Assembly (NCBI GenBank): GCA_017506865.1
Contig: JAFCMP010000246.1
Coordinates: forward strand, 248,001-312,000
Direction of reading: 5' to 3'
Origin: Tribonema minus
Lineage: Eukaryota > Sar > Xanthophyceae > Tribonematales > Tribonemataceae
Length of the DNA: 64,000 nt
The notes under the pieces are model-generated. The model ran no database searches, was not told where the DNA came from, and saw nothing but the letters and a program-made list of their open reading frames with translations. The position numbers were made by a program, and so were the translations under genes. Shown piece by piece: positions 36,848-47,097 of this stretch (positions within the stretch are counted from its first letter, which is position 1; each line of letters begins with the position of its first letter).

Positions 36848-37329
36848 GGCTGCCCCCACGCTGTGCAGGCTCGTAGGCCAGAGTGCTAATAGAGGAAGTG
36901 CCAGGTCGAGGGATGCCAGTGGAGCCGGTCGCCAGGTCCAGACGAGCCGCACGGGTGATGATCAAACCTGATTATGAAGCAACAGGCGTCTGCTTCTCCT
37001 GTTGCTTGGCGAAATGAGTTTGCGTCAGCTTGGCTCCCTTTACACACAACCTTGTTTCTTGTTCAAACGCAGATAGAGTTGAAGTTGTTGTCCCGCCAAA
37101 AGGAAAAGCTAAAAAGGTGACGCGCCCCCCAAATCTGTGATGGGGCTAGGTGCTGTAAGCGTGTAGACAACCGTTTTTGGAGTAAAAGCCTATACCTGGA
37201 CACCAAGGGTGACGTCTGCAGCGCTACAGCGTTGATCGAGCTTGGGGAGACGCAGGACTGCCAACGCTCGACGTCTTGCACATGATGGCAGGATCCTGTC
37301 GATAGCGGAGGCTTTGACCTGGGCTCGTA
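36848..37329. promoter_or_regulatory. shared divergent promoter region
   Basis: The 482 bases between the start codons of the DCN1-like gene (-) and RBBP5 (+). No coding exon recognised. It contains a GAAGTTGAAGTTG-type hexamer run at about 37077-37092 and a purine-rich AAAAGGAAAAGCTAAAAAGG segment. Both genes are housekeeping regulators, for which head-to-head arrangement is common. Confidence 0.5.
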
Positions 37330-40300
37330 ATGAACCTGGAACTCATAGGTGAGGCTAAGTATTCGACGTGACGGAGTGTGCACAACAGAAGTCCTCGCGC
37401 CTTCACAGCTGTGCGTTCAACAAAGATTGATCTGTCATGAGCCCATTTTCTCAACTCTTTGTTGCGCCTGCTGACACCACTGTGTTTTGCTGCTGGTAGA
37501 CCCCTTCACAAAGACTGTACCGGACAGGCTGGACAACAAGCTGGAGCGGTATGGCTTGGAAGAGGATGCCCTGTGCTGTGCGTTCAACAGGAGGGGCACA
37601 TACCTGGCGGCGGGCTATGACACAGGCAAGAAGCCAATCATTTCAGAACATGGATGTTAATACTTAAAAAAATATCAAACATGTCACTCGACAGTTTCAG
37701 ACGGAAATAATGCCACACCGTTACGAGCTGCACTTCAAGTGCCACCAAGCGGCATAAGAGGAGGTTTGACATATTCCAGCGGTAGTTTGCTGAAGGCCAA
37801 GCCTTTACCCCACGCGGGTCGCGCGTCACGACCATGCTACTGCGCTCATCACACAGCAATACGCAGGCAGGCTCTCACGCTTCTCAGCTGCCCTGCTGCG
37901 CAGCAACCGCAGCAAGCAGCTCCTGCTCTGAAAAGTCGCTGCGTAGCGTGCGCGTCGGCAGCTCCATCGCGCAGAAGCACAGTAGCACTGCCCACCAGAT
38001 CTGAATGCAAACAAAACCATACGCACTGCCTGAGAATCCAGCATTGCATGACCACGCACCCCTTTGCAAGACACGGTCACACGAGCTGAGCCGTACCACC
38101 GTCGCATGCCGCCCGCCCACGCATACGCCAGGCGACGTCGTCATCTGGGACTTTGTCACGCGCACCGTCAGCCGCGTCGTCGCTGCGCACACGGCGGCGG
38201 TGACGTGCGTCAGCTGGGCGCGACGGTCACGCGCGCTGCTCACGGCGTCGCACGACGGCCACGTCACGCTGTGGGACCTGACCAAAGAGTGAGTGGGCTA
38301 CAAATTGCCTCTGCTGAGTGCTGCGTCGCTGACTGGCCTGAGCGCTGCTGTCATATGTGAGGCTGTGGGACCTGACCAAAGAGTGAGTAAATCGCCTCTG
38401 CTGAGCGTTGATGTACTGCTCTCTGGCCTGAGCGCTTCTCACGGCGTCGCACGACGGCCACGTCACGCTGTGGGACCTGACCAAAGAGTGAGTAATCGCC
38501 TGAAGCACTTCAGGACTGATGGGTCCCCTTTCTCTATGGAAGCGGAGGGTGCCCAAATTTTGCGTGTGCTCGGCCCGTTGAAGCTTTTCCTCGTATCCTG
38601 CTGGGTTGTCCCCGTTGCTCAGCATGTCAGCCCCACGCACAATGCCAACTGCAACTGCTATGCGTGCCCATCATACAAGTGCCAAGTATGTAGTGACTCA
38701 CCCCCCCCCCCCCCCCCCGCGGCATGTGCGTCAGGCAGCCGGTGGCGTGCATGGTGGCGTGCATGGGCGAGGCGGTGCTTCAGGCGCAGCTGCATCCGTT
38801 CCGGGATCTGGCGGTGGCGGTGCTCTACGGCGGGGAGTGCTGGCTGGTGGACACCAGCACGGTGAGCACTTCTGACTCCATTACCCCCCCTGTGAAGTGG
38901 CACTGAGCACCTGCAAGTTTCAACTTCAACTTAAAGTTGTGCAGTACAAGTTTTCGAAAGCTCATGCTGCCTATGCGCTTCATCACTGACCACAGTCCGC
39001 TGCTGGAGCCCAGGCGGTCAGCGGTCACGCCCGCGCAGAGCGGGTTAGGGTTAGAGTTAGGGTTAGGGTTAGGATTAGGGTTAGGGTTTGGGTTAGGTCT
39101 GGTGGTGGGCGCATGTCGGCGGCAGGACGCCCGAAGCCTTTTCACGTCGTTCAACCTTCTGCCTGAGCTCAAGATGCTCTTTGAAGCCCAAACCCGCCAT
39201 CATTGGCCGCCGTGTCTGTCGCAGGGCAGGAAGCAGCAGCCGGTGCTCACATCCGCGCAGCGCGACAGGCACGCGCGCAGCGCGACGCCAGTGGTGGCAG
39301 GGCGCCCTCGAGGCCGTGTCATGTTCGTTTGATCTTTTTGACCTGAGTTGAAGCTGAAAACCCAGCAACACAGGTGAACCTTCTTGAACATCTTGAAGGC
39401 CGACAACGCTCCGCTGCAGGGGACGAAGCAGCCGGCGCTCACGCCCGCGCAGCGCGATAAGCACACGGGCGGCGGCGGCGCGCGGCGCGACGCCAGCGGC
39501 AGGGCGCACAAGGTCTTCTCATGATGTTTGCTTTTTTTTTTTGCCTTAGTTGAGGCTGAAAATGAAGCAATACTTTTCAAAGACTTCGGTGCTGCCTACT
39601 GTTTGTCGCAGGGGACGAAGCAGCCGGCGCTCACGCATGCGCAGCGTGACAAGCACGCGGTCGGCGGCGCGCGGCGCGACGCCAGCGGCAGGGCCCCCAA
39701 GGTATTCTGTGCAGCGTTCGACCCCACGGGGGACAGCCTCTACCTCGGCACGGGCGGGGGGCGCATCGTGGTGCTGGCGGGCGCGGGGGGGAGCGTGAAG
39801 TGGTCGTACGCGGTGGACGGGTGTGCGCAGGTGCGTCACGTGTTGAAGTTGGGATGCTGAGGGAGAGTGAAGTGGCTTGTGCAAATAAGAGTGTTTTGTG
39901 CGTTGCATGGGAAGTCGTGGTGCTGGCGGGCGCGGGGGGGAGCGTGAAGTGGTCGTACGCGGTGGACGGGTGTGGACGGGTGTGCGCAGGTGCGTCACGT
40001 GTTGAGGTTGGGATGCTGGCTGGGGGAGAGTGAAGAGGCCGTAAGCGAAACAGGGTGTGTGCTGTGCGTCACATGTTGAAGTTGTGGTGCTGGCGGGCCC
40101 GGGGGGGAGCGTGAAGGCAATGGACGTGTGCTCAGGTGCGTCACATGTTGTGGTTGTGATGCGGGCGGGCGCGGAGAGGAGCGTTAAGTCGCGCACGCAG
40201 TGAGTGTGCTCAGGTGCGTCACGTGTTGAAGTTGGGATGCGCGCGGGGGGGAGAGTGAAGTGGCCGCACGCGGAAACATGGGCGTTTTGTGCGTCACTTG

Positions 40301-43300
40301 TTGAATTTGTGGTGGCAGACTGAGTGTGCACGTGTGAGTCGCCCATGGTGGTTCAACGCCTGATTCGAGGCGCGCGCCGCTGCGGTTCGAGCATCACGTC
40401 ACTGTCACTGTCGCTTTCCTTGGGGGCGAGGGGCAGGTGTGCGTGGCATGGACGCAAAGGCATCACCGCTCAGCATCCTCCAGGTTGCGACGCATGCTGG
40501 TGTTACACCGCTGCGCTATCACGCCACCTCTTCACTCTCAAATTAGTCGCACACTTTAGAGTGTGAGCAGCATGTGACCGTCTCGTCCCTTGGGGGCGAC
40601 GTGCAGGTGGGACACAAGGGCATCGCCGCTCAGCATCCGCCAGGGTCGCATCATCTGCTGGGCTTCGCCATTGCGCTGTCACGCCACCTCTGCAGTCGCG
40701 CATTTGTTGCACACTTTAGAGTCACAAACACTGTATGCGAGTAGGTCGAGCGGAAGGTCACGGTGTGCGACATGACTGCCCATCTGACATCCGGGAAGGT
40801 GTTCAATCCCTGGCTAACTTCAGCAGTCCCCCTCGGAAGCGTGATGTTAATGCTACTCAACACCACACTTCCTCCATTCGCTGGCCTGACACGCCCACTC
40901 ACCACACCTAACCCTAACCCTAATCCCAACCCTAACCGTAACTTGATCGCGCTCACTCCAGGTGCACCAGATAGCTTTCAGCAGGGGGCGCACGAACCCC
41001 TACATGGTGGTCGGCGGGCGCGACCGCGCAGTGCGACTCATGCGGCGCGATGCGCGCGGCGGGCGCGCGGAACGCGAGTTCAGAGACGTCGTCAACCAGA
41101 CCAGGTATGTAGGTACCCAAATCCCCACCCTATCCTAATGATAGTACCCTTCACCCCGATCCTGACTTCACATGACTAAACCCCCACCCTATCCTCAATC
41201 CTGCGGTACGCGAGTTCAGAGACGTCGTCAACCAGACTAGGTATGTAGGTACCCCAATCCCCACCCCATTATTCACCTCAACCCTGACGCAACGTAACCA
41301 AACAGATCCCCACCCTATGCTCTCAACCCTGGACCCTGACTTGACGTGAAATGGGGTGTGGCTGCATTGCGCATGCGCGCGACGGCAGTCCAGAGAGGTC
41401 AGAGAGAGTTCACAGATGTCCTCAGTCAGACTTTGTAACCCTACCCTGCACCCCCCGATCCCGCCGCTGACTGCAACGGGAAAGAGGCGCGCGCGTGCGC
41501 TCAGACGCGGTCGCTGAGCACTGCTGAAGCTTTGCCGCCGCACATGCAACGTGCGCCAGCAGAGGCGCGATCACCTCAACGCGTGCAGCCGCGAGCGCGA
41601 CCTCACTGCGCAGGTACCACGCCGCCGCTCGCGCGCCTCGGACCGTGTGCCGCAGAGCAACCGCCGTTTGCCCTGTCCGCTCGCAACCCAGTTGCGGAAC
41701 ACTGCTGCGGTGCGTTGACGCGACAACGCTCAGGCCCTGCGCCGCTGCCGAGCGGTCGCTGCAGCGGAGCGGCTGCATTGCTCGTGTACATTGCACACGC
41801 GGCCCTCGTGCCCGTGGGACCTCATGGGCTTCAGCAGCGACGCGTAACGCACGCGCTGAATTGATAATTGCGGACAGTACAGCTGGACACTTGCCGCCGC
41901 CTGAGCATCTGCTGTCTGCACACATGCAGGGCGCGCAGGTGCGACTTGGCGGGCTTCGGCAGCGACGCGTAGCGCGCGCGTGCATCGATCGCTGCGGACA
42001 CCATGCGTCACTTGCTGTGCACGCGGAGCATCCGCCGCAAACGCTACGGCTGCAGCTGGATCTAGTGGGCTTGAGCACCGACGCGCAGCGCGTGCTGGCT
42101 GAGATTGCAAAGCCACATTATTAGTATTGCTGTGTAGCTGAGCATCTGCTGTAAACACTCCTGGCCGCAGGTAGGACCTGGTGGGCATAGTCAGCGACGA
42201 CGCGGAGCACGTAGTGGCTGAGCGTTGCTGACGATACATCACTCAGCTGCTGAGCACTGGCCGTCGCTGAGCATCCGCCGCATGTACTTGTAAATTACAC
42301 CCCATAAGTGTTCACATTGCCGTGTAGCTGAGCATCTGCCGTAAACACGCTGTGTTTGCAGGTGGGACCTGGTGGGCTTCAGCAGCGTTGCAGGGCACGT
42401 GGTGGCTGAGCGTTGCTGAGCACTGGCCGTCGCTGAGCGTGGGCTTTATGTACATGTACAATGACCGTTGAGGAGCATGTTCCTAATTCGCCAATGTCTG
42501 GGATGAAGAAGCTTCAGAATCAACTGCATTTGCCGGATGTGCAGGTGGGACCTGGTGGGCTTCAGCAGCGACGCGGAGCACGTGGTGGCTGAGCGTTGCT
42601 GACAACTTACTTGCTGAGCACTGGTCGTCGCTGAGCATCCGCCGTAATCGCTTCGGCTGCAGGTGGGACCTGGTAGGCTTCAGCAGCGACGCGGAGCACG
42701 TGGTGGCCGGCGCGACGCCGTCCGCGGGGCACTACCAGCTGTGCATATGGAGCAGCACCAGCGGCATGCTGCAGCAGCAGGTGAGACTAAGCGTGGACCG
42801 CTGAATACTGCTAGTTTAGGCATAGCTTCTGCTGTCAGTGGCTGGCAGGTCATGTATGCTCCTGGCGTCATCATATCTACTTCTACAGTATATGTATATA
42901 CATGTACATCAGCCTGAAAGTTGTATTTCAAAGTTGAAGTACACATTCTGATGCGTGCGGTTGCGCCAACGACAAACACGGTGATGGCCTACGCCGTCAG
43001 CGGCCGCGCACACGGCGCCTCACGCAGCAGCAGGCGGAACCGCGCACATCGCAGAGTAGGACAGGTACAGCGTGTATGCCGTGAGTGACTGCACACAGTG
43101 CGTCTCGGGCATGTGTTCGTTAGGTGCCGCTGATGGCCGCCACCACTGCCGTAATGGTTACGCGCGCGTGGCACTCAGGTGCAGTGGGCGTCGGGCTCGT
43201 GTGCGCATGCGCCCAACGGTGCGAGCGTGTCTAACCCTAACCCTAACCCTGACACACGTGACCGGGCACCTCAGGGGTACCGCTGCGCACTGCGACTGCG

Positions 43301-46300
43301 CCGGAACGGTCTCGAGGCCCGTCGATGTGTGTCGCCGGTGGCGCATGGCGCGTGCGCGTTGAGCGTTGATGCGTTTGTGCCTCTGCATGGGTCGGTCGTC
43401 ATCATCATCATCATCATCACTGGCAGCACTGCGCCGCTGGCTTGCAGGTCTCCGCTTGCCTGCCCGGCTGGCGCAGCGTCGGCGCGTCACAGGCGCACGT
43501 GCCAACGCATGTCGCAGCCGAGCTCGTTGCATTGTGCGCGATGACCTACAGCGGCCTGCGGCATTTGTTTTTGACTAGTTTTTTTCTCGGGCGTTTGTGT
43601 GGCGTCGTCGTGACGCTGCTCGCGAGTTCGCGCGCGCACCCTTGCAGCTCTCGGGCGAATGCCCTGCGGAAGATTCATCGAGCTCTGCAAGAGGCGATGG
43701 ACGCAGCAAGCACCTCATGCCTGCGCCGCAGCCCTTCCATTGATTGCACGCACCGATTCCTCCCACTTCTGGTCGCACGCTCACCGCCGCTGCGGCACTC
43801 TGCATGATTGGAGTGGCACACCTCAAGCCATCGGATCCGCCAATTGTTCGGCGCTCGCTAGATCGCCTTTGCTATGTGCTCCATGGTCGGACGGCACAGC
43901 TCAAGAAGCCAAACCCGCCAATCCATCGGCGCTCGCTTATCGCCCTCACTGCGTGCTGCATGGTCGGGCGCGCAGCTCAAGAAGTCAAACCCGCCAATTT
44001 ATCGGCGCTCGCTAAACCGCCCTCGCTGCGTACTCCCCGGACGGATGCGCAGCTCCATGACCGAATCCGCCAATTCATCGGCGCTCGCTAACCGCCTTCG
44101 CTGCGTGCTCCCTGGTTAAAGTTGAATCCGCCAATCTATCAGCGCACGCTAATCGCGCTCGCTGCGTGCTGCGTGGTTCGGTGCAAAGCTCAAGGGCTCG
44201 ACTGGCGCGGCGGCGGCGTGCTGCATCGCGTGGCACCCGCTGCTGCCGTTCATCGCGATCGCCGCAGAGCACGGCGGCGTCGACGTGTGGGGCTGCGACC
44301 AGGGCGCCAGCTGGACGGCCTTCGCCGCGAACTTCGTCGAACTGGAGGTGCGAAGGGCAAACTGCAATGTTAATGTCCATGGACGGTGTAGGCTATATGT
44401 TTTCTGAGTACGAGACTTCAATGATGATGTTTGTGGACGGGCAACATGCTAAAGAATGTGTGGCGCTGCGATCAGGGCGCCAGCTGGACGGGCTTCGTCT
44501 CAAACTTTATCGAACTGGAGGTGCGTGCGCAACAGGACGACTTCAATGTTTATGTTCGTCGGCGGCATGTGATACTTCGAAGTACTTCAATGTTGATATG
44601 TGCGGATGGCCATATACGTATAAAGGATGTACACAGTCAACGAGGGCGCCAGCTGGACGGCCTTTGCCATGAACTTCCTTAAACTGCAGGTGCGTGTGGA
44701 GGAGCAAACTTCAATGTTGATGTTCATGGATGGCATGTGAGACTTCAGTGTTGATGTTTGTAGACGGGGAGTACTGCTCAGGGTTGTGCAGAGTCGACCA
44801 GGGCACCAGCTGGACGGCCTTCGCCGCAAACTTCATTGAACTGGAAGCACGTACATGAACGGCACGGTCGGGTGCTCGTCGCTCAGCAATGCGAGACTTC
44901 AATGTTGATGTTCGTGGACGGCCATACTGTGTCTTGACTGAAAACGAATCAAAAGATCGTAGAGCTCTAAGTGACGAATGTACAGAGTGGCGGCGCGGCA
45001 CCTGCTTGTGGTAGCCACGAACAGCCTGGCGCTCAATCCGAGCGTGCTGCGTTGCTTGGGCGACTTCACCGCAACGGCATGAGCACATCATGTGGCTTAC
45101 CTACAGCCAGTAGCGTCGTTGACAGCAAACTCCAGCCTGCCTAAAGTTGCAGATTGCAGGCAGGAGCTGTGGTTGTGCACTTCTCAATGCATCTGCCAGG
45201 GACAGTCACTTCTTGCTGTGCAATGCGGCCGTATGTGTCACCCACGCCGCATGTCAACCTCCATGAGGACCGCGTCGCGCGACGCATGCGCCGCCTGCTG
45301 ACTATTGCATGACATACTTTCTGCTTACGTGACAACCCAAAACGCTGCGGCTACTTAGACATGATGTGTTTTGTCGAACAGCACCGCACCCAGAAGGTGA
45401 TGTCCCGGAGCTGAGTCGGAAGTTTGATCTACTTCACCATGTGGCCCGTGCAGGGAGCCGTACACTGCAGCACTTTTGGCTCATCTGGGCAGTTGCCTGT
45501 CATGCGCACTGGGACGTAGGCATTGCCAGCGACACTATAATGTCACACGCCCCGATGCTCAGCGCCTGTAACGCAACGGCTCTGCGCCAGTTAGTTATGT
45601 GTGACCGGTTTCAGCGCCGCAGACGTCCTAATGATCGGCTATGCTGTCTCAGAGCGCAGCGAGCTGCGCGCGCCGCCATTGTGTGTGCACCACCGCGTGC
45701 AGAAGCGCTGACGCTGCCAACAATGCCAGAGGCTGCTGCTGCTGCTGTCAGTTGTTGCTGTAGGCGCAGAGGCATCGGAGTACGCCAGGTGCTCGAAGCC
45801 GCATCTGCCGAGATGCTCTCCGCTGGCCACAGTACCACAGCACTCGGTGACTCCGCAGCACGCCGTCGCTGTACACGAACCACTCGGCATGCAAACGATC
45901 GGCATGCTTTCCTGACGACTGCGGCCGCGCTTCACCATAGCGATGAACAGCAAGTCCATGAGGACGCTGCTTCGTCAGTGCCGGTTGCTGCCGCACAGCT
46001 CTGCACGACTACCAATCGGTACAGCCTTGGTGTCTAAATATGCATGCAGATTGACAAAACTGCATGCAGTGGTGACGCCCGCGTTTCACGCCGCAATTGC
46101 TTGGTTTCACCGACCGCCGGTTGGCATGCATGGACGGGGACGTCGCTGGTGATGACACCTGCACGTGCTGCCGCGTCGGCTCAAGTAGAACAATCCGGTC
46201 GCGTCGCAGGCAGTCCCGCCTACGCGCCGTTGAGACTGGCGTGCTCTCGAATGCACGTCAGCACAGTCTCGATGCGTTGCGACAGATTCAGCAGCAGCAG

Positions 46301-46859
46301 TCAGCCCCCCTTGTTGAGCCGTACATTCCTGGGGTCAATCCCCAGAGAGCAGCGCCCGCGCCTGAGCGCTGAGTTGCACGCCGGCGCTGACCGCACCTGC
46401 GCCGCCGGACCCCCCCCATGCGCGCAGGCGAACGTGGAGTACGAAGAGAAAGAGGACGAGTTCGACATCGTCGTGGCGCCCGCGCAGCAGCGCGTCAGCA
46501 CGCCCGAGACGCCGCGCGGCGCGGCGCGCGCGGCAGCGGCAGGGGCGGCAGATGCGGACGCATCCCCCGCGCACTCCTCCCCCGGCGGTCAACTTGAAGT
46601 AGACGTGGCGTCCGTCTCGCGCGTGCCCGCGTTCGACAGCGACAGCGAGGACGAGTCGGAGGCGTTCTCGCTGAGCGCGCGGCCGGGGGATCAGGGGCGC
46701 CCCGGCGCCAGGGCCCCCCCTGTGTATGCGTGCTGCTGCGGCGGCGGCGGCGGTGCTGTGGCGGGCGGAGGCGGTGACGCCGCGTGGGGGCAGTCGCCGG
46801 CGGCGGCGGCCGCGGCGGCAGGGCGGACGGCCGGGCGCGATGCCATGTCTGTGGGATGA
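37330..46859 (+). CDS. RBBP5: RBBP5/Swd1, WD40 subunit of COMPASS (H3K4 methyltransferase)
   Basis: Scaffold subunit that, with WDR5 and ASH2L partners, activates SET1/MLL histone H3 lysine 4 methylation. Exons: 37330-37348, 37500-37625, 38132-38288, 38735-38861, 39612-39830, 40962-41104, 42663-42780, 44189-44347, 46428-46859 (499 residues, every phase consistent). The tiny first exon encodes MNLELI and joins as MNLELIDPF, close to the animal start. WD blades follow: CCAFNRRGTYLAAGY, VVIWDFVTRTVSRVVAAHT, HVTLWDLTKE, FDPTGDSLYLGTGGG, VVGGRDRAVRLMRRD, DVVNQTRWDLVGFSSD, LCIWSSTSG, CIAWHPLLPFIAIAAEHGG. The ASH2L-binding acidic hinge ANVEYEEKEDEFDI opens exon 9, and VDVASVSRVPAFDSDSED is the WDR5-binding-type region. 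A Gly/Ala-rich tail ends at TGA 46857. Intron 2 has a GC donor (ACAG/GCAAGA). Many introns are packed with exon echoes. Confidence 0.95.
38350..38492 (+). repeat. two echoes of RBBP5 exon 3 end
   Basis: The exon 3 end (LWDLTKE) with its GTGAGT donor recurs at about 38363-38388 and, in a longer copy including TASHDGHVTLWDLTK, at about 38435-38490. The real donor is at 38289. All three donors are intact. Confidence 0.92.
39040..39100 (+). repeat. TTAGGG interstitial telomere-like array
   Basis: About nine TTAGGG-like units (GGGTTAGGGTTAGAGTTAGG and variants) in RBBP5 intron 4. It is the cleanest G-strand array in the window; most others read CCCTAA on the plus strand. Confidence 0.92.
39220..39515 (+). 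repeat. two upstream echoes of RBBP5 exon 5 start
   Basis: Copies of the exon 5 head (GTKQPALTHAQRDKH region with the GTCGCAG or CTGCAG acceptor) begin at about 39226 and 39418, ahead of the real acceptor at 39611; spacing is about 190 bases. The 39418 copy runs through the RDASGRA segment and ends in AAG/GTCTTC, a possible donor. Confidence 0.9.
39832..40335 (+). repeat. tandem echoes downstream of RBBP5 exon 5
   Basis: The exon 5 tail (VVLAGAGGSVKWSYAVDG) and donor recur at about 39918-39995 nearly intact, and then as progressively decayed units to about 40330. Each contains a GCGTCACGTGTTGAAGTTG-like word. The period is roughly 70-160 bases. Confidence 0.85.
41200..41440 (+). repeat. echoes of RBBP5 exon 6 end
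   Basis: At 41205-41250 the exon 6 end (REFRDVVNQTR) and its GTATGTAGGTACCC donor region are repeated almost exactly. A further decayed copy is at about 41390-41432. Confidence 0.9.
41814..42662 (+). repeat. six tandem upstream copies of RBBP5 exon 7 start
   Basis: The exon 7 head (WDLVGFSSDAEHVVA) with its acceptor context recurs at 41814, 41939, 42055, 42171, 42362 and 42545 before the real exon at 42663. Spacings are 125, 116, 116, 191, 183 and 118 bases. Copies nearer the exon are better preserved. Each unit also carries GCTGAGCATC-type words between copies. Confidence 0.92.
43830..44188 (+). repeat. ~75-bp tandem repeat before RBBP5 exon 8
   Basis: Five units share a CCGCCAATNNATCGGCGCTC core at about 43838, 43916, 43989, 44066 and 44129. 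Each ends in a TGCGTGCTGC-CATGGTCGG-like stretch and an AGCTCAAG word that equals the acceptor and first codons of exon 8 (Leu-Lys). Confidence 0.9.
44460..44860 (+). repeat. three echoes of RBBP5 exon 8 end
   Basis: The exon 8 tail (DQGASWTAFAANFVELE) is repeated at about 44468-44525, 44640-44695 and 44795-44855. The first two keep a GTGCG donor and the third has mutated to GCACG. Spacing is about 155-180 bases. Confidence 0.92.
44940..44978 (+). repeat. dispersed repeat, copy e
   Basis: AAAACGAATCAAAAGATCGT then AGAGCTCTAAGTGACGAA, in RBBP5 intron 8, sense to the gene. The second half is lost. Confidence 0.8.
44980..46427 (+). other. rest of RBBP5 intron 8
   Basis: About 1.4 kb before the last exon, without echoes that I can recognise. 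A 223-codon open frame at 45366-46037 has no family resemblance. A C run at 46411-46417 precedes the acceptor. Confidence 0.5.
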
Positions 46860-47097
46860 CGCTTTGACCGCTTGACTGTCAATATAATGACTCAGTGCAA
46901 GAGGGTTGGGATGTGCGCATCCTTCATCTCCACACTCAATTTTCGGCATTTCTTAACTTCCAGAACTCGTCCGGCCAGTTCTTTCTTCACCGCAGTTCTC
47001 GGGAAAAACGGCGCGACCACAAATCCTTGACGCTCCTGGCTGGAGGACGCACACATACGATTAGAGCACGCTGAAGCCAGTCAGGGAGAGGCAGATT

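Noticed and set aside
41814-42662. CRISPR-like array of regularly spaced repeats
   Set aside because: The repeats are degenerate copies of a neighbouring exon, units are tandem with similar spacers, and the DNA is eukaryotic nuclear.
45366-46037. 223-codon frame in RBBP5 intron 8
   Set aside because: No resemblance to a known family and no evidence of codon constraint; probably chance in GC-rich DNA.
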